A stretch of DNA of 64,000 bases from Datnioides undecimradiatus (GCA_008933995.1 WARS01000071.1:2095047-2159046), one strand, 5' to 3'. Positions 34,036 through 45,789 are shown, counted from the stretch's first letter. Made by a program: numbers and translations. Notes: generated from the sequence alone by a model not told the origin.

Positions 34036-36380
34036 AAGTGTGTCAGCAGCTGTCTGCAAAGCAGACTCACGCCTCATCATGCTGCAGCAGAGCAAGGCTA
34101 AATGTCTGACTCAGCAGATGAATTCACAAACACACAGATGAGACAGGAAGCAACCAGCACGGCCTCCTGATCTGACGCACACGCTTCCCTGTTTGACTCT
34201 GCAGCATCTGCACAGCTCAGGCTGAGGTCTGCTCCCTGCTGGAGCGTCCACCGTGACAACGTGCGCGGGTCGCAATCGCACAGCAAGCGGCCGCGTAACG
34301 GGGCCTGTAACTCCCTGACAGAAAGAGTTATTGTCGTTTTGTTGCTGCAGACAAATCTCCACAATCTGACGTTTGCCGCGTTGATGGGAGCTCTGTTGCT
34401 GTGCGTCAGGCACCTGGAGGTGTTTGACAGATGGCGCTGAGCATATTCACACCGCCTCAGCGTGTGGCGGTGCTTTTTTTAAATCATCACAGCTTTTGGA
34501 AATCGTCCTGAACTGATATCAGAAGCATATTTATAATCGAATTCAGCAAAACTGCCCCAGCGGCATCTGGTGTCGCGTCAGCTTTCATCTCCGCTCCGTG
34601 TCGACACTGGTCCCGACACATGGAGCGAGCCGTCACATCAGCATCGGCGCAGACTTAATCTCCAGAGTTGGTTTTTCCAGCGCCCGGCCCGTGACTGAAA
34701 ACGCGTTTTGCTCTCGCTCGTTTCATCCCGTCTGACAGACGCCGCGGCCGCGCTTTTATCACCGCGCAGAGGCGCGTGGGGTGACACGTCCCGACGCTCA
34801 GACCAATGGATGTCTGCACGTTTCCGTCTCTTCTTTGAACGCAGATACAGAGGTCGTCAGACTCTAGCTGTGATTCGTTACGGTGCGGCATGGGCAGTTC
34901 AACAAAATCAAACGCACCTTCATCTCATCGCTCACCTGCCCCTGCCCGGATTCGCCCCCGTGTTCATGTAAACTTGAGTTTTAGCTTTATCACAATCCAT
35001 GTGCTGTTAATAATGAAGCAAGATAACGTACTTTAGATAAAAGCTCAAAGGGAAAGGAAAGGATGAAATTTGCTACCCGTCGTCATGGCGATTTGCCTTT
35101 ATAATAAACCAGAAAACAAATAGTTGATCATTAGGAACACGTTAAATAATACAGTCTGCACACCTCATCATAGTTTTTGCAAACTTTGCACATCTAGACT
35201 TTGGAATTTAATCTTGTTTTGGGATAAAGTCGAAGTGTCTGTGCAGGGATCTCCTGTGCACAGCTTCCACATGTTTTCAGTCAGATCTGAGGTCTAATTC
35301 AAAGACTCTGAGTTCCCTTTAATGGGCATCAGTTAAAATGAGTCATCGCTGACTTCTGGTTTCAGTCGAGACACAAACGAGTCGAGTCCAGCGTTTCTCT
35401 GAACCGCCCATCCACTCCAGCCTGCTCTGCTCGCTCTTTGTCCCATTTCTCTGCAACCGACTCATTTAGACACAGTTTCCACCGAAGCAGAGCAAAACTT
35501 TTTGGCAGTTCAAGTCAAAGACAGAAGAGAAGATACCCAGGAAGAGACGCTTCCCTGCTGAGGCTGTAAGTGGCTTTCTCTGTAATTACCCCTCTGCAGT
35601 GCCCCGAGCTTTGTAATTTATTAAACTTGGTCAGGGGCCTGTCCTCCGGGACCCGGGGCTCATTTGTTGGACAGATTTCCCTTTCAGAAAACAGATGTAG
35701 AGACCGGCCCCGGGGCGCCGCGGCCATAAGTGCCCCGTGACTAACTTTCAAAGTGAGCAAAACAATATCACCACCTTCACTGCTTCGTTGTCGGGCTCAT
35801 CAGATCCTGCTCCGCCATCCTCCTCCATCTGCTGCGTTTGCTGCTTTGAAGACACTATCGTTAAATTCTCCTCTCTTCTTTTTTCTTCTGTGTTTGATTC
35901 GTCAAACTGAACAATGTCCTGGCCCAAAGGTTGACAGTGCAATATACAGGGGGAGAGGGCAGCCCTGGTGAGACTTTGCAATCTTCACACCACCTCAAAT
36001 AGAAGAGGAATCTAATAGAGAAGGAGAGGGGGACGGAGTCGCCGGGGTGCACTACAGGGATTATTGCAATATTTTTCAGAGGCAGGTTCCAGGACTCAAG
36101 GCCCTTTATTGGAAGATTAAAATTGTTTATTCAATTAATGAAGTACAGCCTCCGCACCTCCCGCTGGGACCTTGTGCCCAGGCTGGCACGGGGTCAAATC
36201 CCGCTTCAGACTCTGTCCAAGTTCCCCGGACCCGGCTGCCGTCAGTCTCAATAAAATATAAAGGTATAAAGGAGGCTGAAGTGGATTTAGGTATTCGTTC
36301 TGACCTTTTTATAAAGACTGTCTGCTTTGCAGAGTGTTTATAGCCCTTTCCGGGTCTCTGTTAGATCACACAAACAAGAT
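34036..36380. other. Unique DNA, parts with regulatory look, no gene seen
   Basis: 34690-34790 is CpG-rich. 35560-35740 (TCTGTAATTACCCCTCTGCA, GAGCTTTGTAATTTATTAAA, then CCCCGGGGCGCCGCGG) and 35935-36130 (AGGGATTATTGCAATATTTT, AAGATTAAAATTGTTTATTC) mix homeodomain-type AT words with GC-rich sequence, as conserved enhancers often do. Frames here are short and contradictory between strands. Confidence 0.4.
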
Positions 36381-36386
36381 TAAAAT

Positions 36387-36461
36387 GGGGTGGTTGCAGT
36401 CTGGAGGTTAGAGATACAAGCTTTCTGCCCGGGAGGCTGTCAGTTCAAATCACTGGCTGCA
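36387..36461 (+). mobile_element. Degenerate tRNA-like SINE head
   Basis: GGTGGTTGCAGTCTGGAGGT TAGAG-type wording gives a weak A box (36403-36414), and CAGTTCAAATCAC (36440-36452) gives a B box at about 37 bases, the spacing of a polymerase III promoter. No SINE body or tail could be followed further. It could also be a chance pair of boxes. Confidence 0.35.
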
Positions 36462-36710
36462 GCTGACGGACACCCTCATGAATGCTGATTCAGTGCAATG
36501 AGAAAAAGGTTGTTTTCATTACCCACGCAGCAGGACTCTGCATAATTCATTCTGACTTTGTTTTTCGTTAAATGACTTATCCGCACCTCCTCCTTCGCCT
36601 GTAGGTCGGAGATGTGCTTTGTTTTACGACAACAGATTTGCACCTGTTGCGTCGTTAGCGTTAATTGCTAACGCGCTCGCCGGTGTGCGTGCACGCGTTC
36701 CTGGAGGATA

Positions 36711-36724
36711 CCACTAGAGGGCGC
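36711..36724 (+). promoter_or_regulatory. CTCF core binding motif
   Basis: CCACTAGAGGGCGC fits the vertebrate CTCF core consensus (CCASYAGRKGGCRS) at every position. CTCF binds such sites through its zinc fingers and anchors chromatin loops in a strand-dependent way; this site lies on the plus strand. No second perfect match was found in the window by eye. Confidence 0.55.
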
Positions 36725-37670
36725 ACCGGAAAACCTGATTTGCACGATAGCGCAGAACGTGGCAGGACGTTTCTCTGGCTTCGTGTTGTCATTCAACCAA
36801 CAAGAGAAACACGCCCACAACCAAACGCACGCTCCTCAGCTTGCATCTGCGACCACACTGACCCTACCATTAACGTGCATATTGCATTTTATGGTGCACA
36901 GCGCAACCTCCTTTGGTCGTAACGTGCACACGAAAACAGTGACTGCAGGTTCATCCAAGGCCTAAAAGAGCTCGGGTGGTGAGCATCGTCACTGAGAGAG
37001 CCCAGCGTGAGTCAGCTGACTTGAACATGATACTGACAATTGTAAACAAATAGATTTAAAACTGTAAACTCTGAAAGGAAGCACCATGCCCGACGGGGGG
37101 GCATGGCAGCTGAAACCCCACAGCTGATGCAAAAACAGACTTCAGGTGCTCAGATATGCAGGAGTAGGAGCTGCAACCAGGTTTAAAGGTGTTTCTGCAA
37201 ACATCTAAAGATCGATCATGAGCTATACGTAAAGCTGGATGACATGATGTTTCCCCAACAGTGAACACTAGGAAGTCTTGGGGAGCTACGACCAAGCTGG
37301 GTAATGCATCCTATGAGATCAGTGAACAACTGCTTTGTGCCTTGTGGCTGCGTTAAGATACAAATCCACTTTGAGGTTTAGCACCAAAACAGTTCAGCCT
37401 GTAGTGACCTCGTGCGACTTGCTGCATCAAAATGTGTAAATCCCGCCTCAAAGGAACGCGCAGGTTTCGCTGTTTGCGAGCAGAGTTGACGGCACCTGCT
37501 CTTTCATGAGTGTGCGTGTAGTTTGAAAATGAAGGTCCTTGAAATCTACACCTTCATTAAAACTGATGTTGGCTCGTTTACCCGTACGTCCATGTTTTAA
37601 TTTCTATTTCAGCGTGAAGCACACTGAGTTTCCTTGTAATGAAATGTTCTATATAATATCTCCCTCCCTC
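36725..37670. other. Unique DNA, no gene seen
   Basis: A run of seven G lies at 37095-37101. Plus frames 36665-36922 and 36759-36965 overlap in different frames with no motif. Confidence 0.45.
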
Positions 37671-37671
37671 C

Positions 37672-37832
37672 GGTCAGGGCAGATGGCCACTCACCCAGAG
37701 CCCGGCTCCGCTCGAGCTTTCTGTTGAAAGGAAGTTTCCTCCTCGCTGCTGTCGCCAGGTGCCTGCTCACGGTGGGAACTGTTGGCCCTGTGCAATCAGA
37801 GCCCTGAGGATTTACAAATAAAATTGAATTAA
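37672..37832 (+). mobile_element. Retroposon 3' region (LINE-type tail)
   Basis: GGCAGATGGCCACTCACCCAGAGCC, then TCGAGCTTTCTGTTGAAAGG and AAGTTTCCTCCTCGCTGCTG, TCGCCAGGTGCCTGCTCACG, and finally AAATAAAATTGAATTAA. In this order it matches a 3' sequence I remember from a very frequent teleost retroposon that ends in AAATAAAATTGAATTGAA repeats. The middle (the part before the tail with GGCGCTATATAAA) is deleted. No protein-coding part is left. Confidence 0.65.
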
Positions 37833-37839
37833 GTGGATG

Positions 37840-39950
37840 AAATTGTCATTTTGCATCGGCGGTTTCCATCTGAGGTGACTCGACAATGTGTTCGTGACCT
37901 CACCTGACCTGACTGTACCCCCTGATCCAGAGATCTTGGACATTTGCTTTGTCCTAACAGTAAAAGCTTGACAAGAACTAATAATATTGTAAGGACCTGA
38001 TGATAAATGGGGTATGATAAGACTGTGTTTCATACATTAAAATGCATAATTTACTCTAAAATGTTAAATTATAGCAGAAACACAACATGCTCGGCATCAT
38101 TCAGGTAGTTTAATAAGTCTATCACATCATATTAGAACTCAGAGAACAAACTAAACCATTTAATTTATAATGTCTCGTCTAATCTATTAAAACAGCTTTT
38201 CACTGAATTTGAAATGAAGATGCCACAATATCGTGTGAAAACTCAGGAAAGGGAAATTAAAATTGTTATTTTTCAACATATCGATATGTTAGGCTGCAAA
38301 ATTGATCAGTATCACTGCAAAACTATTGCACTAGCCGCCTGCATCATCCTGGTAAAACATCCATTACCCAGCACAGCACTGGGCGATCCAGGCTTTGGCA
38401 AAGCTAAATGGAACACATCCACGATCAGTGTCATTAACCACACCTGTTGCACCGGCGGAAAGGTTTTGAGAAACTGGCTTGAACATGCAAACACGCACAA
38501 ACGGTTGCCTACTCCATCCGTCACATGACTCTGACATCACATGAAGACATGCTGGAGGGCCGCCTCCAGAAATGAAACCAGGAGGTCGTCTGCAGCGCTT
38601 AAAGCGTGCAACCACCGACCGAGCTGCTGTATTTAACATGTCGGCAGAACAATCAGACCTGAAATGCAACAATAATTAACCCTCCCACACGATAATATCA
38701 CTCTATAACCATTTACACGTCGTTACCAGCACCTGTCTTTGTATTAAGATGCAGCCATGTTTGGACGCCTTGTCAAATTCAATTATTTTGACAGCTCAGG
38801 TGTTAAGCAGCATCATTAATGGGCATGGGTTGGTTTATCCGAATTCCTTTGACGACAGTAATGTGTAATAATATATAAGTGCTGCTCTGGTCTGAGGTCA
38901 GCCATCAAACTGAAGGTCTTTGCTATGGTTTCATAAAGGAGCAGCCTGAAACAAGCCGGAGCGAGCGCCGCAGAAAAGAGATTTCTGCTGGATGTCGAGC
39001 GTTTTTGTCATTCTCCATCTGTGGCTGTCACATATTCTCCCTTTACTGCTTCATCCCCGTTATTAAGTCGCACATTCCCGCTCTGCACCAGTCTTCACTC
39101 AGCGAGCGGCAGCCTTTGTTCGTTGTCTGAGCGCCATTGTGTGCGTCAGCTCTTCACAAGTCCGCCTTTTGTGCTGGCTCTCAGTCAAGTGCGCTGATTG
39201 CCAACTCAATCTGGATCAGTTACTTTAAAGACAAAACTCCATCGCGTACTCGACTGACACTGTCAGTCGAGGAGGTTATTTGCCGATCTGCGTCCTAATC
39301 GTCTTCCGTCGTCGCACTTCCTCTCCCATAATGTCGCCTTAGTCGCTATTCTCTGAAGGGTTCTCGTGAAATCAGGATACAGCATGGGAGGACGGGAGAG
39401 AGCTTTATGCAGTTTAATTGGAAAATGCACTTTCATATTCGTCTGTCATCCTCTACTCCTCTTCACTCCTCCTCCGCATCCTCGGCGACGTAACACCGCC
39501 TCCAACCCTCACAGATGAACAGTGGACGGTGTCTATTTTCAGGAGTGTTATGGACATTTGGGGATATGACGGCGTTGTGTTTTAATAACCCCGCTTGTCA
39601 GAATCAATCCAAATCTCATCAGACCGGATGAAAAGTGACGGCAAGACGGAGGGAACCAAGAGCTTGTTTACAGCTGTCTGGGAGCTGTCCAAAACAATTC
39701 GCCAAAGTGTCCCGGGTCAGCTTTCACCTCATTACGTCTCCTCGCTCAGACGTTTCCCCCTCTCTCTCGCTCTCTCTGTATGAGCGCTCAGTGTCATTTT
39801 GGTCAGATTGTTTCTGGCCCCGTTCACCTTTCATTCTTTGATGCGCTGCAGCAAACAGCCAAGTTGACGGGAACGGGATGTTTTTGACGTTATGCTAAAA
39901 AGAAGCTGGAATACATAACAACATCCCAGAAATGACACAAACACAGTTAC
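37840..39950. other. Unique DNA, no gene seen
   Basis: 38030-38300 is AT-rich. 39290-39500 has several CTCC/TCCT patches. Frames at 38312-38672 minus and 38214-38528 plus overlap and show no known domain. Confidence 0.45.
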
Positions 39951-39952
39951 AA

Positions 39953-40235
39953 TCAAAACGTTGCAGAGCTGCGTCTGAAACGAGCTAAAACCATCCGACA
40001 TAAATCTGGCCGCCCTCCTCGCTGTGGATGTTGAAACATGGCCACCGGTCCTCCTGTCACACTCTGATCGCCCCCTAAAAGTACCGTTACGTAACCTTGT
40101 AAAACCATCTGCAGCAGGCATTGGAGCTCCTCCACTGTGTCAAAATGAAGACCCTCCAGCTTGGATTTCATTTCAGCAAAGAGCAAAAGGTCCCAGGGAG
40201 CCAAATCCACTGATTAAGGTTCTTGGGTGGTGAGC
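39953..40235 (-). pseudogene. mariner-like transposase fragment around the third catalytic region
   Basis: On the minus strand the frame near 40216 to 40090 reads SVDLAPWDLLLF, AEMKSKLEGLHFDTVEELQ. It corresponds to the (Y)SPDLAP-x-D-xx-LF stretch after the HDNAPAH block in mariner enzymes, in which the D four residues after the L is the third catalytic aspartate, followed by the K-L-K-G-x-x-F-D helix. Here that D is preserved (APWD). A stop codon replaces the residue two before SVD, and the downstream 45 codons no longer resemble the family. Possible traces upstream (PPGQ-like wording near 40400-40430) are too weak to include. Dead copy in the same orientation as the two C-terminal fragments at 3.6 and 34.0 kb. 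Confidence 0.65.
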
Positions 40236-41280
40236 AATCGTGTCCAAGCGCACTCGAGTCCCGTCTCTGGTTGTTTGTCCTCAAAGTGAAGCCTCAGATG
40301 CTTCTCAGCGGTGCAATAGAGCCTTGAGAGTCTGGGCCCAGGAGATAAATACATGTTGCACAATCCTGCGAATGTCGGAGTAAACACGTGCACGCTCTCG
40401 GTCGCTCTCCTGACCTGGGGAGACGTCTCACGCCTTCAGTCCTGCAGACTCTTCCACTGTGAATACTGCCCTTTGGTCTCTGAACCTTTAGACCCTGTCC
40501 TCATCACCTCTTGTAGTCCCAGACATGAAGCTTGGGTTTGGCACTGATCTTGAGGTTCGCTCTCTGCTGAACAATGTGCAAATGCACAACAGGCACCTAC
40601 AAGTTGTCATGAAAATGCTTGTAACAGGTGCAGATGATGATTTTGCAGTTAGCACAGGAAGCGTACAGACTCATGAGAGTTACTTTCTGCCACTGCTCAA
40701 CCTTCTCATTGCACCCTGGCTCATATCCCGGGGACACAATTAAACGTCTTGCTCTAGGACGACGTATCTGTCCGTCTTTCTAATTCAGAGTGGCTAGTTA
40801 GCTGGTGGCTAACTCTTAGCTCGTCCAGCTACAAGTTCTTGAGCTAATTAATGATTTGAATGTACAAACAAACAAACAACGACAACATCACAGCCCACGA
40901 TCAGGTTGACTTTTGTAGTCTTGACTCATGACTGACGCTCCGTGTCGAGATTGTTTCCACCAGAAAAACGTAAAAGGAGACACCAGAAGTCACATTTTGT
41001 TATTAGCTCTTAGCTGTAAAACGCTAAATGTGTTTATTTTTATTTGTTATCTGCCTCAAAAGGAAGATGGTACACACTGTCACAGCTTAGTTACTCACAG
41101 GTGAGACAAAACGATTTGTTGTTTCACGCATCAGGGATCAGATACGAGGAGGACAATAGCTAGGTTCAGAGTGGCTTAACTGTAGCTAGCATATGTATTT
41201 ACACCTTTTCAACATCTGGCTGCTATTCAATCCGCCTGATATTTGCGTATTTCTACTTTGACAGCTGCTAACATCAGTCT
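40236..41280. other. Unique DNA, possible decayed mariner at left, no gene seen
   Basis: On the minus strand SPGQESDRERARVYSDIRR (about 40432 to 40375) vaguely recalls the PPGQ-T-V-N-x-x-YY-x-E-V-L block of mariner, at about the right distance from the 40.2 kb fragment. I do not extend the element on this alone. The rest is plain DNA. Confidence 0.35.
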
Positions 41281-41284
41281 CACC

Positions 41285-42060
41285 CTTTCTTTGCTAGTTT
41301 CCCCTCTGCAGCAGAATCCCGTCTGCGTTTACCCGCACAAACCCATTTTCTTATGTGTTTTTCGGCCTTCCATACATTGCATTTACTGCCATAAACACTT
41401 GGGAACCACAAAGCACACCGGCCTGCCTCTCTCCCCTTTCAAAAATAATCCCATTTCAGCTGCAATAACAATAAAACGCTCTCCCATTGTCCTCCCTTTC
41501 TACTGTCCTCTTCCAGTAAAACACTCCTGCTCTCTGATTCCCTCATCATTCCCCTCCGCGGCTGAATTGCAGGGGCAATAAACCGGTCTCCTGGTTTACT
41601 CTCTCCCGGCCTGTGACAAATGCTCTCTCAACCCTTCCCTTACTGCTGAATTGGACTTTCTATCTGAAATGCAGCGGCAACAAAAACAGTTTCTCCTGTT
41701 TCTCGTGTCCTTAACTACACTTTGTCCTTGATACTCTCCTTCCCTCTCCACAGCACCCCTGAAAGGTACAAGGAGCAGAGTACACAACTCCTCAAAGCAT
41801 GAAATGAGAAAACAGCCCTCCCCCACATTCTCGTTTTCTGCCGACCTTTCTTGTTCTCATCAACTGTCTTGTTAGTGAAGTCATAACAGCCATTATGCCA
41901 GTCTTTTTCTTCTCCCCGTCGACTGAAATCAGAGTGTAATAGCCAGAAAATACTCCTCCTTTTCTCCTTTCCCACTGAGCTCTGAGAACAATAACAGATC
42001 CTTCCAATATATCTCCCCCTCTCTGTCATTTTCCCCATCATTTCTGAATCACCTTCCCAC
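41285..42060. repeat. Pyrimidine-rich block with loose internal similarity
   Basis: The plus strand is pyrimidine-rich over some 780 bases. Similar words recur near 41464 (CTGCAATAACAATAAAACGC TCTCC), 41569 (TGCAGGGGCAATAAACCGGT), 41670 (TGCAGCGGCAACAAAAACAG) and, weaker, near 41883 and 41990, first at about 105-base spacing. It could be an old, diverged tandem repeat. It creates purine-rich minus-strand frames (41596-41826, 41715-42062) that I reject. Confidence 0.4.
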
Positions 42061-42064
42061 ATGG

Positions 42065-43425
42065 GAAGAGCAAAACAAGTTCACACTTTGCAGATGAAAC
42101 CCAGGCATTGCATTGTGTACCCGGAACAAAACAAGGCTCTCTACCTTGAGACGCAGTCTTGTCGCTTGTGACTTTGGACCAGGTGCGAACCAACTTTTAG
42201 AGTCATAAGGACGCTCTGTTGTCAGCTCTGTCCCAGTTCAGGGTCTCAGTCTTTGAAAGGGTGCTTTGAAACCGAAAGGCAGCACATCGCTCAGGCAGGA
42301 ATGGAGTAGTATAGCTTTGTGCATCGTGGCAATGAACTATTCAACACCTGTAGCACAATCTGAATGCTGTAGAGTGTAATAGCATTGCTTTGCTGCAGTA
42401 TAGCATAAGAAATAGCATATAGGGAACAGCTGCATCAAGTTGACCCAGGTTAAACCTGCTACTCTCATAATCCAGTTAGAGAAACTGCTGCATCACTGGA
42501 TCCAGCTTGCGTGTTTGGACCTTTGGTAGGCGTTAACGCAATCCGACAAAGTGCTGGCATCTGTGCACGACAGCGCGTTGACGCAGATAAAGAGAAACGC
42601 CTCTAATGACCGATTATACATCTCTTTGGTGCAACAGAAGCAGCAAAAGCATCGTTACGCAACCGAACTGTGCCTGCGTGCTGGCAATGCAGCAATGCAA
42701 CAGTAACTCGATGTATTGCATTTGTCGGTTTAACAGGAGAGCACAAATATGTGACAGTTTGCTGTAGCCAGCGTTTCACAAGGTCTACAACATGTTCCCG
42801 ACCTCAACAGCTCACAAAACTGATTGTTTTGAGCTGATTTGTCGCCACCTCAGATTCCTCACGTGCAGGTTTTGGTCTGCAGAACAAACCCTGCAGGTTG
42901 AGTCCACATGCAACAGTACTTTAACACCAGGTCTAAATAGGAAGGTTGAGGCACGTCAACCTTGGTCTGACACATGACCGAACCCAACACTGCAACAGGA
43001 AGTTGCCCAAAAGAACCAGAAAACACTGTTAATACAGTTACAGTACGGACACATCGAGCGGCACAGGCTACGTTTGGACAAGCTTGTGAAGCGGCGCAAG
43101 CCTTGGTGCGACATCGGGGGCGCAGGAATGTGGATTTAGGGGATCAGCCTCTAAATGGGGACACAGCTACGGGTTCCTCCAGGCCTGTCCATTGCATCAC
43201 CTCATTACAACAGGCTTAAAGCATAGCAGATGTTTAAATCACTTCACCAAGGTATCAACACAGCCAGCTGATGCCTCTGTGTGTGTGCGCGTGCCCTAAT
43301 ATGGTAATCAGTTTGAATGTCGAGGCATCCCAGACGAATTTAGCACCGACGCAGGAGAAACAAGCTGCGTCTCCAGGCTGCAGGCCTTCTGACAATTACT
43401 GCGTCTTCACTCCGCTCTGCTCCCT
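42065..43425. other. Unique DNA, no gene seen
   Basis: Recurrent short GCAATGCAGCAATGCAACAG-type wording near 42685-42704. No gene or repeat family was recognised. Confidence 0.45.
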
Positions 43426-43427
43426 CC

Positions 43428-43447
43428 CTTCTTCTTCTTCTTCTTCT
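43428..43447. repeat. (CTT)n trinucleotide repeat
   Basis: Six to seven CTT units within a pyrimidine-rich plus strand (43410-43530). Confidence 0.85.
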
Positions 43448-43449
43448 CT

Positions 43450-44178
43450 CCCCACGCTTCCTGCCTCCACCTCCCTCATCTTTCATTCCCATTTAATCTA
43501 TTTCAGTCCCTTTCTCCTGCGGTGTATTTACAACCCGCAGACATTATAATCTTTCAGCCTCTTTCTCCGTTTCGCTGTCTCAATGTCTGATTTTCTGACA
43601 GCCCGCTGTGAGCAAACAGGATCGTTGCTCCCAACGACTGCAGGACGGTTCGGCCTCTCTCCATCAAATGGGTTCATGATTATGTTATTTAATCCCACAG
43701 ACGCTCAGACACTCAACAACTAAGCCTCAACTCATGACTGACCTATCTGCAGACCACAACAAATACATGACAAAGGTCTGTCCCAGGACATTTATTACTG
43801 TCAGACTCTGGGAAAAGTGGGAAAAACAGTAAAAATCCCCCAAACTGCTGTATCTTTGACTTAGTTTTTAAAGAAACCACACACATTTTAGCTCTTCTAT
43901 TGAGTCCCCATTTGAAAACCGAGTAATACTACTATTGTCCTCATCACTGGGCCTTCCTTGAAGCTGCTTGAAACCCCTCTGAGGAGGTCCACCTCCCACT
44001 TCCTGGTCTAAACTGGTCCAGAATTTGGTCTTTGTCTGGTAAACATCGGTTCCACTGGATCTCGTTAATACAAAGCTGTTGCACCACAAGTAGATTTGCT
44101 TTCACCCGACTGCACTCGCAAACAAGAAGGTTTAAAGCCAACATGGCGTTGTTCTGTTAACCAGTTTTCAGACCGTCC

Positions 44179-44180
<2 letters not shown>
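43450..44180. other. Unique DNA, no gene seen
   Basis: The frame 43868-44089 minus (73 codons) has an acidic and polar composition but no match I know. Confidence 0.45.

Positions 44181-44214
<34 letters not shown>
44181..44214. repeat. (CT)n microsatellite
   Basis: Seventeen CT units. Confidence 0.95.
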
Positions 44215-44220
<6 letters not shown>

Positions 44221-45670
44221 TAATGCTTTTTTCTTTCCCCCATGAATAATTTACTCTTTGAACCAAACATAAGTCACTGCAGTGCAATATATTAAAAATG
44301 GAGGCCGAGCTGGATTCGCGGCAGCAGCGTAACCTTATTTATCAGCGGCCGAGGGGGCTAATAAATTGTTACCCTGCTATTGAAGTAAACTGTCGTTAAG
44401 CTGATCGCTGGGGCCCACTAAAATCAATCCAGTGCATCACTCTGCCTGCAGAGCTGCGTGGTTTGCTTTTAATATACATCACATCTGCAGCTTTAACCCC
44501 TTTTACAGTTTAAATTGACTCACGCGATTTAGTATTTACATTTCGCCTGGACTGCAGCCACAAACGCGACGCACACACTCACGGTGCGGCGGTTATGAGA
44601 CGTGACATTCGTGAAGTGAATTCTCTTGACATCCTGCATCTCGTCAACCTGTGGCAGAAGATGTATTCTCTCCTGCCTCCGTCCCCTCGGTCTGGTTCCC
44701 GTCCCAACACTTGTCACTCACGTTGACGAGCTGTCACCAAGCCTCACTCTGAGGTAACCGGCGCCCGTGAAGCCTCCGCGGACACTCAGGGAGCAGCCGA
44801 TCTGCAGCGAGTAAAGACGGCGTTGATGCTCACTGTGGACCCGGACGTCTCTCCTTCTTTTCTGTTCCCGTTGATTTCAGCCACTGGCGACAACTTGATA
44901 GCCTCTGTGTCCTTCACCCGAAGAAAATGAAGACAAATTCTGGGAAATGTCGGTTTTCTGTGTCGCCTGATACAGATTATTAGATAAAAATGATCTCTCC
45001 AGCATTTTACTTTATAAAATAAGAATAATCAGACCCCTAGAGACAACCTCATAACTCAGTACAGTCGCATTGCTGGGATGTTGCAGATCTGCAGCAGTAA
45101 ACCTTTATGATTGGTGGAGGATCCCTGACTAAGACTGCACGTCTCACAAATGCATGTAAGAAATGCACATTTATAAAGTCTTAGCCACAGACTGGTTATT
45201 CTAATGTAATGTAAGGGCTGCGGCTACAGGGATGTTAAAGTAGACAAGGTTCATCCTCTGGGGACCACGAACATGACAGAAATCTACATTTTTTGAGGTG
45301 GATGTGTGGTTTAACGTAGGTGGGACATAATAATGATCCAAGGACTCAGTTTGGAGCAACAAAGAGCTGGTAACGTGGGATTTTACAACTAAATGTTTTC
45401 ACCCGTGCAACTATTTAATATTTTATTGCAACAATGAGGTTACCGGCAGAGATACAGCCCCCACAGCACCGATCGACTGGCTCCGTGCAAAGAAGGTTTC
45501 ATGCAGGGCCCAAATCTGAAAATGGCCTTTGGGGTTCAGCATGAATATCCAGATCTGTTGTAAAGCACATCCTCTAATCTTTGAGCTACATCGTCGTGGA
45601 CCACAACACTGGAAAGCCGTCAGTCAGGGACCAGCAGGAGTCAGAGAACCTCACCCTTGTTCTTGTTGCA
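44215..45670. other. Unique DNA, conserved-element-like patch, no gene seen
   Basis: 44225-44470 has the mixed AT-motif and GC look of a conserved non-coding element: CATGAATAATTTACTC, TTATTTATCAGCGGCCGAGG, GGCTAATAAATTGTTACCC and GGGGCCCACTAAAATCAATC. 44700-44830 is CpG-rich. Nothing coding was seen. Confidence 0.35.
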
Positions 45671-45676
45671 GTGTCT

Positions 45677-45785
45677 GTGGAGCCTGTTGAGTCCAGAGAC
45701 TGACATCCTGACTGATGAGGCCTCCTTCCTCTGAGCGGCCTGTGGCTGCTGCAGCCAAACACTTCCTCAGCCATGGTAATGGAGT
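45677..45785 (+). repeat. Dispersed repeat family B, copy 1
   Basis: GTGGAGCCTGTTGAGTCCAG is followed by TGATGAGGCCTCCTTCCTCT, GAGCGGCCTGTGGCTGCTGC and AAACACTTCCTCAGCCATGG. It aligns with 48022-48130 in the same orientation at roughly 70 percent identity by eye, with small gaps. Class unknown. Both copies end with a short CAGCCATGGTAATG-like phrase. Confidence 0.5.
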
Positions 45786-45789
45786 GGAA

